A DNA stretch of 64,000 bases, from the NCBI GenBank assembly GCA_902510815.1, contig CABXDI010000001.1:62001-126000 (forward strand). Direction: 5' to 3'. The translations under genes and the position numbers were made by a program. Positions 9,789 through 20,044 of the stretch are shown here, one piece after another (position 1 is the first letter of the stretch; the number at the start of each line of letters is the position of its first letter). Below the pieces are notes generated by a model, which saw nothing but the letters and a program-made list of their open reading frames with translations, had not been told where the DNA came from and made no database searches. This DNA comes from an uncultured Verrucomicrobiota bacterium (GTDB lineage Bacteria; Verrucomicrobiota; Verrucomicrobiia; Verrucomicrobiales; DEV007).

Positions 9789-10544
9789 ATGAAATTAGGC
9801 CGCCTCATCATTCCAACAATCATAGCAACAGCCATTGCCATAATTGCTTGGGGATTTTTTGGAGGAAATAATTCTCCTGAGGTTATTAGTTCAAGTTTAG
9901 AGTCTAGCTCCAAAGAAAAAGCCAATACCTCCAATCAACCTATTGCTAAAATAATAAAGGATAAAAAAACAAAAAAGCTTAATAACAAAGCCGCCCCGGC
10001 ATCCCCTACTCAATCTGCCCAAGCCTCACCCACAGAAAAAGCAAACAAACCTCTAACCCGTGAACAGCTCAATGTTCGGGCCATAACTGTAGAAAAAGTA
10101 GCAAATAAAAGACTCGATGATCTCACTTTACTCTTAGATTTAAGCGAGGAACAAAAGGACTTCATTTTTCCCATACTCGCAAAATCTGCTGCAGATTTTC
10201 ACCCATCATTGATTGCTCAGGGTAATGAATTAATTAAAGGAATAGAGACTGCAGTACAACCAGGAGCACCAGTTAATGTCGTAGAGTCCGAAATTTATGA
10301 CATTCTCGACGAAGAACAAAAGCTAATACTTGAAGAAGAAGCCGTTGATCGCGAAGCATGGTGGGACGATATCGTGGCGCTTCTAGACAATGAATCTAAA
10401 CAGGGTGTTAATAGTAATACAGACAATCCAGTCGAGGAAAGCTCCTCAAAAAGTACGCAAAATACTTATAATCAAGAAGATAGAGAGAAAAATGCAGCTA
10501 AAAGTAAAATTGATGATTTTTCTAGCCTTTTAAAACAAAATTAA
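9789..10544 (+). CDS. Single-pass membrane-anchored periplasmic protein, unknown function
   Basis: N-terminal TM IIPTIIATAIAIIAWGFFG, then Ser/Lys/Pro-rich linker and helical LTREQ... region. Confidence 0.65.
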   Translation: MKLGRLIIPTIIATAIAIIAWGFFGGNNSPEVISSSLESSSKEKANTSNQPIAKIIKDKKTKKLNNKAAPASPTQSAQASPTEKANKPLTREQLNVRAITVEKVANKRLDDLTLLLDLSEEQKDFIFPILAKSAADFHPSLIAQGNELIKGIETAVQPGAPVNVVESEIYDILDEEQKLILEEEAVDREAWWDDIVALLDNESKQGVNSNTDNPVEESSSKSTQNTYNQEDREKNAAKSKIDDFSSLLKQN

Positions 10545-10655
10545 CGATAATTGTAACCATATAGAGTTTGCGAACGTCTAAATAAGTTAGATATTCTAAA
10601 TTCAAAATAAGATTTAAAATTTAGAAAAATTTTAAAATCAAACCCCTCATAAAGA

Positions 10656-11435
10656 ATGAAAAATTTAGCACTAATACTTTCACTAGTTCTGCTATCAGCC
10701 ACAATCTCATCAGCTGGCAACAAAGGTTGGAGTTGGGGATGGTGGATGCCTAAGCCTCCAAAAGGTTGGGAGAAGCCTGAAGGTGAAGACCAGGTAAAAC
10801 CAGAACGTCCTGAAAAACCAGAAGCTCCTGAGGCTGAAGATCAGGAGAGGCCAGAACGTCCCGAAAAACCTGAAGGCGAAGAGGGCAAAGTTTTCGGAAA
10901 CGGTAACCTTCCAGAATTCTTAGTAAAATATGACCTCAATGAAGATGGAGTCCTTGACGAAGAGGAAAAACAAGCGGCTAAGGATGCCCGTAAGAACAGA
11001 GCCAAGGAAAGACGCGCCAAGTGGGACGCCGATGAAGATGGCAAAATTTCAAAAGAAGAGCGCGAGGCAGCACGCGATGAACTTCGTGCAAAAATCGAAG
11101 AAAAACGTTTGTCAAGATTCGCTGAAGTTGACACTGATGGTGATGGTTCGTTATCGGCTGAAGAGTTTGGTGCAATCGGATCAATCGAGCGTTTAGCTAA
11201 GTGGTCACCTAAGAGCGTTGAAAGAATATTTTCTCGCTTGGATGACGATGAGAGCGCTGGTATCACCGCTGATGAATTTACTCTCCACCTAAAACATTGC
11301 CGCCATCATAAAGGTAAAGGGTCTAAACGTCCAAAAGGTGATAAAGGTGATGATGAGGGGGAGGAAGTAGCAGAAGAAAATGAGGAAGTAGCAGAAGAGA
11401 GTGAGGACGAATTCGCCAGAGAGGTTGCTAACTAA
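10656..11435 (+). CDS. Secreted EF-hand protein with Pro/Glu repeats and acidic tail
   Basis: Loops DLNEDGVLDEEE, DADEDGKISKEE, DTDGDGSLSAEE, DDDESAGITADE; signal peptide; PERPEKPE repeats; terminal EEVAEENEEVAEESED. Confidence 0.8.
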   Translation: MKNLALILSLVLLSATISSAGNKGWSWGWWMPKPPKGWEKPEGEDQVKPERPEKPEAPEAEDQERPERPEKPEGEEGKVFGNGNLPEFLVKYDLNEDGVLDEEEKQAAKDARKNRAKERRAKWDADEDGKISKEEREAARDELRAKIEEKRLSRFAEVDTDGDGSLSAEEFGAIGSIERLAKWSPKSVERIFSRLDDDESAGITADEFTLHLKHCRHHKGKGSKRPKGDKGDDEGEEVAEENEEVAEESEDEFAREVAN

Positions 11436-11470
11436 TAAACAATCTTCACTGAAATTACAAATTTTTGTAA

Positions 11471-11502
11471 GCGGCCCTTGTCTTCAAGGGTCGCTTTTTT
11501 TT
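11471..11502 (+). terminator. Rho-independent terminator
   Basis: gcggcccttg-tctt-caagggtcgc stem (one G.U) followed by tttttttt. Confidence 0.9.
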
Positions 11503-11528
11503 AAACTAATCTTTAGCTCTAGGTATAA

Positions 11529-12506
11529 ATGCATTTATTGAAAGCAATAGTCTTATTTGGATTTTTAATTCTAATGAAAATAGCAAGCAGTGCTGATAGG
11601 GAGCTGTACTTCACTGACTTTGAAGACGCTCGCGCAGGAGATAATGAATTAGTAGGTTACGATAATTGGAATGGGACCTCAAATAATCGCGGGGCACATG
11701 GAATTGAAGGAGCAGCAGTTGAAGGGCTTGGCAAGAGCGCATTCATTGGTTACAATTCTCCAGGAAGAAACACTGACACAGTGTACGTTCTTCGATCAAT
11801 AGCACACGACCCTGATGCTACTGGGGAACCAATTATTAGGCTCGAATCTGTTGTTGGAATTAATGATTCTGATAATCCTACCAGCAACCCTGAAAGGGAT
11901 AGCTTTTTCATTACATTTTTTAATCCCAGCGGCTCAACAATGGCATCGCTGACTTACAATAATACGGAGACCTCATTTGGCCTTTGGAGAGAGGATGGAA
12001 GGAACACTTATGATACAGGTGAAGAATTCATAAGAAATGAAGTTCAAATCCTAGTCGCGGAAATCGATCTAATTAATAACACATGGTCAGTCGACTTGGA
12101 TGGTTTCCAAATTTTTCGCGACGAAAGATTTACTGCAAAGAACTTAAGTCGTGAACTTGGAGGCATTGCAATTCAATGGCAAAGAACATCTAATTCAGAC
12201 TGGGGGAATAACTGGCTGCTTTTCGATGACATTGCCGTCTACGCTTCTACAACAAAACTAGTTATTCCTGAGAACCCATTTAAAATTAAATCCATCTCCA
12301 AAAACAATGATGGAAAGAATCAAGTATCATGGAAGATGCAACCTGGGTTCTCGTATCAAGTTGAATACTCCGACAACCTTATTAATTGGAAAAATGATCT
12401 CCCTGGATCACAACTATCAGGAGCTGAAGAGAAGATCATAAATTTCACAGACAATTCAAACATTCAAAGTAAATTAAGATATTACAGAATCATTCGAAGT
12501 GAATAA
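11529..12506 (+). CDS. Secreted protein with C-terminal YSDNLINWK...YYRI module
   Basis: Signal peptide; beta-rich ...LYFTDFEDARAGDNELVGYDNW; C-term QVEYSDNLINWKNDLPG...LRYYRIIRSE. Confidence 0.7.
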   Translation: MHLLKAIVLFGFLILMKIASSADRELYFTDFEDARAGDNELVGYDNWNGTSNNRGAHGIEGAAVEGLGKSAFIGYNSPGRNTDTVYVLRSIAHDPDATGEPIIRLESVVGINDSDNPTSNPERDSFFITFFNPSGSTMASLTYNNTETSFGLWREDGRNTYDTGEEFIRNEVQILVAEIDLINNTWSVDLDGFQIFRDERFTAKNLSRELGGIAIQWQRTSNSDWGNNWLLFDDIAVYASTTKLVIPENPFKIKSISKNNDGKNQVSWKMQPGFSYQVEYSDNLINWKNDLPGSQLSGAEEKIINFTDNSNIQSKLRYYRIIRSE

Positions 12507-12547
12507 CACTTTAGTTCAAATTTAAATCTTCATCACCGTCATCCCCA

Positions 12548-15500
12548 ATGACCAAAGTTTTCCTCATCACTCTAATCATAATTACTAACATTATTGCTCA
12601 GAGACCCAGCTATGGAGACGTTTTTATCAATGAATTTAGTGCTAAGCAAACCGAACGCATCCTCAGATGGGATGAGAAAAACCAACCATTTGCAGGAAAT
12701 TGGCCAAGTTGGTGGATGAACGATTTCAATAACTCGAACTGGAAGACAGGGAGGCTCCCCATAGGCTACGATCTCGGAAACATACGAACAAATGTGAAAG
12801 ATTCCATTTACGGCATCTCTCCATCCATCTATGTGATCAAAACGTTTCAAGTAAGTGACGCTGATTCCTCGTCATCAAGGCCTCTTACACTAAGCATTAA
12901 TTATAATGATGGCTTCATAGGATGGTTAAATGGTAAGGAAATTGGACGTGCTAATAATGGGGTGAAAAATTCGCATATTTACTGGGATCAGGTGACTTAT
13001 CGTGCAGGATCTACTTCGACAAGATTAACTGATTTACAAATAGGGACTTCAAATGAGCTTTTAAAGAATGGCCAAAATACTCTAGCGATTCAGGTTAATA
13101 ATCACAATCCATTGACGAGTATTAGATTGAACTTCTCATTACTTATCGATCAACCAGGCACTCAAGATAAAGTGCTTGTACCCTCCGGCACTACCGTCAG
13201 TTATTTTCCAGGAATAATGGAACCTAGTTCAGGAATCCATGAACCAGCCATTTTTGAAAATGAAAATTTCGAAAATGAAAACGCCGACTGGATCGAAATT
13301 TTCAACTCAGGAAACTCAACAGTAAACATAAGTAATTGGTCTCTGACAGATGACGAGAATGATACTAGAAAATGGAAATTTCCCGAGGGAACAGAAATCC
13401 CATCAGGTGAGTATCTATTAGTGCTAGCTGATGCATTAGATTCTGAGATCACTAACCCACTTTACTTACATACCAATTTCAAGCTAGACGGTAACGGAGA
13501 ATTCCTTGGGCTCTTTGATCAACAAGGAAATCCAAAAAGCACTTTTGAAAATAAATACCCTAAACAACACAACTTCTACAGCTACGGCATCTCTAAAGAA
13601 TCAGGTAAAAAAGTTTACTTTAGCCGACCCTCACCAGGATCAATGAACTCTGGCCCATCTTTCTCAGAAAAGGTCAAAGCGCCTTCCATGAGCACAAGGG
13701 GAGGTTTTTTTAATGACTCTATTGAACTAGAAATCATCTCTGAAACCCCCAATTCAACAATAATATTTACAAGAGACGGATCCGAACCAGAAATCAATAA
13801 CGGCTCAACTTATTCTGAACCAATAAGACTAACTAAATTATCAGAGAAAAAGGGACATGTTATAAGAGCAAGAGCTTTCTCTGATGGGCTTATACCATCT
13901 AATACTAAAACTAATACTTATCTCATTGGACAAGATCAGAAGTTACTGAACTCCCCTTCCTTAGTTATTACTGGTGATGTTGAACGGTCGCTCTTTGATC
14001 CTTTCGGTGCTTTTGCGATTAATGGAGGACAGTACGTTGATAATCAATGGCGACCTACCGGACCAAATGATTACAATAATGTTATTAATCGTGGACGATG
14101 CTACGAAAGAAAAATACATGCAGAGTTTTACTTTGAAGATGGCTCATCCGGCTTCAGGACTGACTGTGGACTAAGGGCAGCAGCATCATCTTACTCAAGA
14201 CCAAGAATGCTACTTAACCAGATAAACTCAAGCCCTTGGCAAGCTAGAGGAACCCAGAAACCCTCTTTTAACCTTTATTTCCGAGACGAATATGGAAACC
14301 CTGAAGTTCAGATCCCCCTAAATGGTATTGATGATCCCATTGACACTTATAAAAGATTCAGAGCTAGAGCTGGAAAAAATGACATAAAAAATCCATACAT
14401 TGTGGATGAATTGGTTCGTAGAATGAGTCGAGACATGGGGCAGCCTGCTAGCACAGGAGTCATAAACACACTCTACGTAAATGGAGAACTTAAGGGCTTT
14501 TATAACTTGGTTGAAAGATTACGTTCTCCTTGGTTCTCAACCGTCCATGATTCTGAAAACGGCGCAGACTGGGACACGCTCGCCCTTCAAGGACAGGGCA
14601 GCAACGTGGCCGAAGGAAATATGGAAGCCTGGAACGAGATGATCAGGAGGCTGAACTCTCGAACAACAAGTCAGAACTGGTTAAAAGTGCTAGAATTGGC
14701 AGATGTAAACAACATGATTGATTACTACCTCCTTAATATTTATATGGCGACATGGGACTGGCCACATAATAATTGGGTAGCAGCAAGAGAGCGCTCAGAA
14801 AAAGGACGTTATCGACTTTACGTATGGGATGCCGAAGGTGCCATGAACAACAGAGACAATCGACCTGTTTCTCAAGAAATGATAAAATCATTTATTGCAA
14901 CAGGTAATGGGGAATTAAGAGATTTATGGAGAGGTTTATCTCGCTGGGATGAATTTAAAATACTATTCGCCGATAGAATAAATATACACCTTTTTAATGG
15001 AGGCGTGCTTGACGACAGAGACTTTGAAAAATCTCACCTAAAGAAACTAGCTGATGAATTGTATGATGATTTTAGAGATCTCCTCAGCTTCATGAATAGG
15101 GAATCCATAAACGAAAACATTATAAGTTCATGGGCAAAGACAAATACAGGAAGAAGGCAGTACTTATTTGGCCCACGTAGAAAGGAATTTGAAAATAATG
15201 AATTATGGCCAAGTACTTCCCCTCCACAATTTAGCCAATTTGGTGGTAGCGTTGAAGAGGGTTACAACCTCGCTATCACAAACGAAAAGGGAACCATTTA
15301 CTATACAACTGATGGTTCTGATCCAAGAAATCTTGGAGGATCAATTAACGCAAACGCCATTAACCAATCAGGTTCAAGTATTGACGTTACGCTGTTACCC
15401 TTGAATTCAATTTGGAAATATAGTGATTCAAAAGGTGATCTAGGTGTTGCCTGGAGAGAGCCTGAATATGATGATGCGACATGGAATGAAGGCTTATCTC

Positions 15501-16957
15501 CACTTGGATTCGGTAACATATCGGATACGTCTAAAGTTCCCAGAGTAAATATTCCTCTCAAGACGGAGATAAACCCAAGGCCAAGACAAATCACGACTTA
15601 CTTTAGAAAGAATTTCGAGGTCGAAGATGCACAAAGTCACTATGAACTTCGATTAAAAATCATGTCAGATGGCGGTGGCGCTGTGTATTTAAATGGAAAA
15701 GAAATTTTCAGGGATTCCAACTTGCCAGAAAACGCAACATTTGAAACAACTTCAAATAATGATTCGAGCGACTTCAATGAAGGGGACTTGGATGAATATA
15801 TCGTTAAAGCAAATACACTCGTTGAGGGCACCAACATCATTGCCGTTGAAATGCATAATGGATCTAGAGCAAGTAGTGATATGATTATGGAACTCCAACT
15901 AGATGCAACTAGAACGAACCCACTCAACAAACCGCTAAAAATCACTGAACCCATAACAGTAAAAGCACGAAGCCTTAATAATAACGAATGGAGCGCAGTC
16001 ACCTCTGCATCCTTCACCGTTAATACAGTAGCGGCATCATCGGACAATCTTGCGATTGTTGAAATGCTTTACAACCCTATAGGAGCCTCAGAGGAAGAAA
16101 AGACTGCAGGCTTTGATGATGGAGACATGTTCGAATTCATCAAATTGAAAAACATTAGCAACCTACCAATATCCATGGATGGAGTTCGCTTCTCTGACGG
16201 GGTTTATTTTGATTTTACTGAATCAAATATTAGCTTCCTTGATCCCAGGTCCAGCCTTATCATTGTTAGCAATGAAGCGGCGTTCAATTTGAGAAATGGT
16301 ACGATTGCCTCATTCGCTGGTCAGTATACCGGTCAGCTTAATAATAGCGGTGAAAGAATTAGACTCATTGGAGCGGATGGATTACCAATACAAGATTATT
16401 CTTACGACCAAGATTCCCCATGGCCAGTCTTGGACGATCTGGATGGGCATTCAATCCAAATCATCGATCCATCCAAGGACAATGGCAATGGAGCAAATTG
16501 GAAAGCATCAGCTCAAGTCGGAGGCAGTTTAAAAGGAAATCAAAGTTTCGATGAATGGAAGTCAGAATATTTCACAGAAAATGAAAATTCAGACCCAGCA
16601 ATATCTGGTACCGGCGCTGACCCTGACATGGACGGGCTTAATAACTTTACAGAATTCGCCTTAGGATTTTCACCAAAAGAATTTCAAAGCTCTCCTATTA
16701 AACCGATCGTCGAAATCGATACAGCAAATGGTAAGCCTTATTTATTCATTGAGTTTTCAATGGCTACAGGAGACCGAAATGTAAATATAGTGGTTCAAAG
16801 CAGTAAAGATTTAGTTAATTGGAAAGACAATGGAGATCAGATAGGAACCGAAAGAGTTGGCGCTGACGGCTTAGTCATAAAAAGATTCAAATTATCTGAA
16901 CCAATTGGCCAATCTACGATAAAATCGACTTTTCTAAGGCTAAACGTTACAGAATAA
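12548..16957 (+). CDS. Large secreted CotH-kinase / lamin-tail-domain / chitobiase-C-like multidomain protein
   Basis: CotH-like FRARAGKNDIKNPYIVDELVRRMSRDMGQPASTGVINTLYVNGELKGFYNLVERL; LTD-like ADWIEIFNSGNSTVNISNWSLTDDEND and EFIKLKNISNLPISMDGVRFSDGV; IIFTRDGSEP and IYYTTDGSDP; YLNGKEI modules. Confidence 0.85.
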   Translation: MTKVFLITLIIITNIIAQRPSYGDVFINEFSAKQTERILRWDEKNQPFAGNWPSWWMNDFNNSNWKTGRLPIGYDLGNIRTNVKDSIYGISPSIYVIKTFQVSDADSSSSRPLTLSINYNDGFIGWLNGKEIGRANNGVKNSHIYWDQVTYRAGSTSTRLTDLQIGTSNELLKNGQNTLAIQVNNHNPLTSIRLNFSLLIDQPGTQDKVLVPSGTTVSYFPGIMEPSSGIHEPAIFENENFENENADWIEIFNSGNSTVNISNWSLTDDENDTRKWKFPEGTEIPSGEYLLVLADALDSEITNPLYLHTNFKLDGNGEFLGLFDQQGNPKSTFENKYPKQHNFYSYGISKESGKKVYFSRPSPGSMNSGPSFSEKVKAPSMSTRGGFFNDSIELEIISETPNSTIIFTRDGSEPEINNGSTYSEPIRLTKLSEKKGHVIRARAFSDGLIPSNTKTNTYLIGQDQKLLNSPSLVITGDVERSLFDPFGAFAINGGQYVDNQWRPTGPNDYNNVINRGRCYERKIHAEFYFEDGSSGFRTDCGLRAAASSYSRPRMLLNQINSSPWQARGTQKPSFNLYFRDEYGNPEVQIPLNGIDDPIDTYKRFRARAGKNDIKNPYIVDELVRRMSRDMGQPASTGVINTLYVNGELKGFYNLVERLRSPWFSTVHDSENGADWDTLALQGQGSNVAEGNMEAWNEMIRRLNSRTTSQNWLKVLELADVNNMIDYYLLNIYMATWDWPHNNWVAARERSEKGRYRLYVWDAEGAMNNRDNRPVSQEMIKSFIATGNGELRDLWRGLSRWDEFKILFADRINIHLFNGGVLDDRDFEKSHLKKLADELYDDFRDLLSFMNRESINENIISSWAKTNTGRRQYLFGPRRKEFENNELWPSTSPPQFSQFGGSVEEGYNLAITNEKGTIYYTTDGSDPRNLGGSINANAINQSGSSIDVTLLPLNSIWKYSDSKGDLGVAWREPEYDDATWNEGLSPLGFGNISDTSKVPRVNIPLKTEINPRPRQITTYFRKNFEVEDAQSHYELRLKIMSDGGGAVYLNGKEIFRDSNLPENATFETTSNNDSSDFNEGDLDEYIVKANTLVEGTNIIAVEMHNGSRASSDMIMELQLDATRTNPLNKPLKITEPITVKARSLNNNEWSAVTSASFTVNTVAASSDNLAIVEMLYNPIGASEEEKTAGFDDGDMFEFIKLKNISNLPISMDGVRFSDGVYFDFTESNISFLDPRSSLIIVSNEAAFNLRNGTIASFAGQYTGQLNNSGERIRLIGADGLPIQDYSYDQDSPWPVLDDLDGHSIQIIDPSKDNGNGANWKASAQVGGSLKGNQSFDEWKSEYFTENENSDPAISGTGADPDMDGLNNFTEFALGFSPKEFQSSPIKPIVEIDTANGKPYLFIEFSMATGDRNVNIVVQSSKDLVNWKDNGDQIGTERVGADGLVIKRFKLSEPIGQSTIKSTFLRLNVTE

Positions 16958-17083
16958 AGTAATATTCGCAATAATTGCGCCATATATTTTATTTATAAAA
17001 ATACAAAAAACGTTAATTCCTTTATGAAGAGGATTCCATTCATCTAGGAATTACGTACAATAACTGAAATAATTTCCCAACTG

Positions 17084-20029
17084 ATGAAGTTTCTCGCAAT
17101 TATACTAACTACAGCACTGTACTTAAAAGTGTCTGGAGTATTGCTGGCGGAAATTGACTTCAACAAAGATATTAAGCCCATACTTTCAGAAAACTGCTAC
17201 TACTGCCACGGGCCTGACGAAAATAAAAGGAAGGCAAAGCTTCGTCTTGATGATTTTAAAGACGCAACGGCTGAGAAGAACGGGTCCATTGCAATTGTTC
17301 CTAATAATCCAGAAGAGAGCGAACTCTATCATCGAATCATTTCTGATGACCCCGACGAGGTCATGCCTCCTCCGGAAGCAAAAATAAAATTAACTGAAGA
17401 CCAAAAAAAACTTTTAACAGAATGGATTAAATCAGGTGCAAAGTATGATGAGCACTGGGCTTTTATTAAAGCTGAAAAACCCAAATTAATAAAAACCCAA
17501 CACCCCATTGATGAGTTAGTACAAAAAACACTCAAAGATTCCAATTTCAGTCAATCACCTCAGGCCGACCCAGAAACTTTAATTAGAAGGTTAAGCCTAG
17601 ACTTAACTGGATTACCTCCCTCCCCTGATAAAATAGATAAATTTGTTAACGATAACTCGCCAGAGGCTTACGACAATCTTGTCACAGATTTACTTAATTC
17701 CAAGGCGTACGGTGAAAGAATGACTTGGGATTGGCTCGATGCTTCACGCTATGCTGATAGTAATGGCTACCAAGGAGACAGTGAACGTACAATGTGGCCC
17801 TGGAGGGATTGGGTCATTAAGGCCTTCAATGAAAACATGCCTTTTGACAAATTTACAGTATGGCAAATTGCAGGTGACCTTCTTCCAAATGCTACGGAAG
17901 AACAAAAACTCGCGACTGGTTTCCTACGCAATCATCCTATCAATGGCGAAGGCGGCCGAATTGCTGAAGAAAATCGCGTCGACTATGTCATGGACATGAC
18001 GGAAACAACAGGAACCGTTTGGATGGGCCTGACTTTTAATTGTTGCCGTTGCCACGATCACAAATTTGACCCAATCACTCAAAAAGAATATTATCAGCTA
18101 AGTGCATTCTTCAACCAGACACCTCTTAACGGTGGAGGAAGAAGCGGTCAGATGGAACCCGTTCTTCTCGTTCAATCAGATGAACAAAAAGAGGAAATCA
18201 AAAACACCGAAGGTGAACTCCTGGCCTTAGATAAAAAAATCAAAGAACGAAAAATTACAGTCGAAAATGAGGGCCCCCAGATCAAAGAAGACCCAAATTG
18301 GAAAATCCTCTCCCCTGACGACTTCAAAGCGAACACCCAAAAACTTACCGTCCAAAAAGATTATTCAATTCTCGCTAGTGGTGAGAATCCAAAAAATGAC
18401 ACTTATACAATAAAGGCAAAAACTGATATTTCTGAAATTAGTTCATTAAGACTGGAGGCTCTTATGGACCCAACAATGACAGGAGGAGGACTTGCTCGAT
18501 CAGATAGTGGAAACTTTGTACTGACTGGGTTTGAGGCATCCATCATTAAGGAAGGTCTCAAGGAACCAGCGCCGCTTATAATTGGGTCAGCAGAAGCAAC
18601 TTTCGAACAGGGTTCTTATAAGATTAGCACAAGCTATGATGGCAACTCAGAAACTGGTTGGGCAGTTCACCAAGGTAAAATCGTAGACAAAGATCACGAA
18701 GCCGTCTTTAGACTCAAAGAAAAAATCACTGCCGGAAAAGGAACAACCATCCAATTCGTCTTACGCCACGATTCACAAAACGCTAACCACAATCTCGGAA
18801 GGTTCAGATTATCAATTAGTGAAAAATCTGATGCACCTCTAAACAAAGGATCCAGGAATCTGGACGCTCAGCTTGCAGAACTAAATCAAAAAAGAAAGGA
18901 ACTGAATGATAGACTACGCAATCAGAAAAAGTCTGGTCCAAAAGTTATGATCATGAAGGATATGGACAAGGTCAGAACCACCTACATTCTAGATAAAGGG
19001 TCATACGAAAAACGTGGTGAAGAAGTCAGCATGGGGACCCCAAATGCACTTCCACCTATGCCAGAAAATTTTCCCAAGAATCGACTTGGACTGGCCCAAT
19101 GGATTATTAGCCCAGACAACCCGTTAACCTCCAGAGTCATCGTGAATCGGTTCTGGCAACAGATCTTCGGTATTGGCCTCGTGAAAACTGCAGAAGATTT
19201 CGGGACACAAGGTGAAACACCAGCCAATCAAGAAATTCTTGATTACTTGGCAACGACTTTCATTGAATCAGGCTGGAACGTTAAAGAACTGATGCGCCTA
19301 ATTGTAAATAGTGACACTTACAAACAATCTTCCAAAGCCACTAAAGTGACTGAAAGTGATTCTAATTACTCACTAGATCCAGATAATCGATTCCTTTCAA
19401 GAGGGCCACGTTTTAGGATGCCTTCATGGATGCTACGTGACAATGCTCTCGCGGCGAGTGGTCTTCTAGTACCCAAGATTGGAGGAAATCCAGTCAACAC
19501 CTATCAACCAGAGGGCGTTTGGGAAGAAGCGTCTTTCGGCAAAAAAAGATACTCTAGAGATAATGGCGAAAACCTATACAGGAGAGGACTTTACACTTTT
19601 TGGAGGAGAATAATAGCACCACCAGCTTTCTTTGATAATTCGAACCGGTCGACTTGTAATGTGAAACCTTTTCTTACAAACACACCCCTACATGCCCTTT
19701 ATATGTTTAATGATGTGACCTTTGTAGAAGCCTCAAGAGCTTTAGCAGAAATAGCAATCACGAGCACCAATGACAATGATTTGGATCGACTGAATTTTAT
19801 CTTTAAGAGATTGCTGGCTAGGCCACCAATCGCATCAGAACAAGAAATTCTTCTTAAAGCATTAAACCGATCACGACAGAGCTACACTAAAGACCCTGGT
19901 TTGGCTTCACAATTTCTTTCAGTAGGTGAAAAGCCAATCAATGATAAAATTAATCAAGTCGAACATGCTGCATGGACAGCAACCTCGCTCGCCGTCATGA
20001 ATCTTGACGAGGCAGTCACAAAGCAATAA
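17084..20029 (+). CDS. PSCyt1/DUF1549/DUF1553 planctomycete-type cytochrome protein
   Basis: ENCYYCHGPDENKRKAKLRLD (CxxCH), LIRRLSLDLTGLPPSPD, RYADSNGYQGD, NRFWQQIFGIGLVKTAEDFG. Confidence 0.9.
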   Translation: MKFLAIILTTALYLKVSGVLLAEIDFNKDIKPILSENCYYCHGPDENKRKAKLRLDDFKDATAEKNGSIAIVPNNPEESELYHRIISDDPDEVMPPPEAKIKLTEDQKKLLTEWIKSGAKYDEHWAFIKAEKPKLIKTQHPIDELVQKTLKDSNFSQSPQADPETLIRRLSLDLTGLPPSPDKIDKFVNDNSPEAYDNLVTDLLNSKAYGERMTWDWLDASRYADSNGYQGDSERTMWPWRDWVIKAFNENMPFDKFTVWQIAGDLLPNATEEQKLATGFLRNHPINGEGGRIAEENRVDYVMDMTETTGTVWMGLTFNCCRCHDHKFDPITQKEYYQLSAFFNQTPLNGGGRSGQMEPVLLVQSDEQKEEIKNTEGELLALDKKIKERKITVENEGPQIKEDPNWKILSPDDFKANTQKLTVQKDYSILASGENPKNDTYTIKAKTDISEISSLRLEALMDPTMTGGGLARSDSGNFVLTGFEASIIKEGLKEPAPLIIGSAEATFEQGSYKISTSYDGNSETGWAVHQGKIVDKDHEAVFRLKEKITAGKGTTIQFVLRHDSQNANHNLGRFRLSISEKSDAPLNKGSRNLDAQLAELNQKRKELNDRLRNQKKSGPKVMIMKDMDKVRTTYILDKGSYEKRGEEVSMGTPNALPPMPENFPKNRLGLAQWIISPDNPLTSRVIVNRFWQQIFGIGLVKTAEDFGTQGETPANQEILDYLATTFIESGWNVKELMRLIVNSDTYKQSSKATKVTESDSNYSLDPDNRFLSRGPRFRMPSWMLRDNALAASGLLVPKIGGNPVNTYQPEGVWEEASFGKKRYSRDNGENLYRRGLYTFWRRIIAPPAFFDNSNRSTCNVKPFLTNTPLHALYMFNDVTFVEASRALAEIAITSTNDNDLDRLNFIFKRLLARPPIASEQEILLKALNRSRQSYTKDPGLASQFLSVGEKPINDKINQVEHAAWTATSLAVMNLDEAVTKQ

Positions 20030-20044
20030 GAAATTATAAGCATC

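Noticed and set aside
9422-9934. 170-aa minus ORF across the sigma factor and next gene
   Set aside because: Antisense to two well-supported genes; low-complexity Ser/Leu/Phe translation with no domain signature.
15640-16047. 135-aa minus ORF inside the CotH/LTD gene
   Set aside because: Shadow ORF opposite a coherent multidomain coding frame; Ser/Val-rich.
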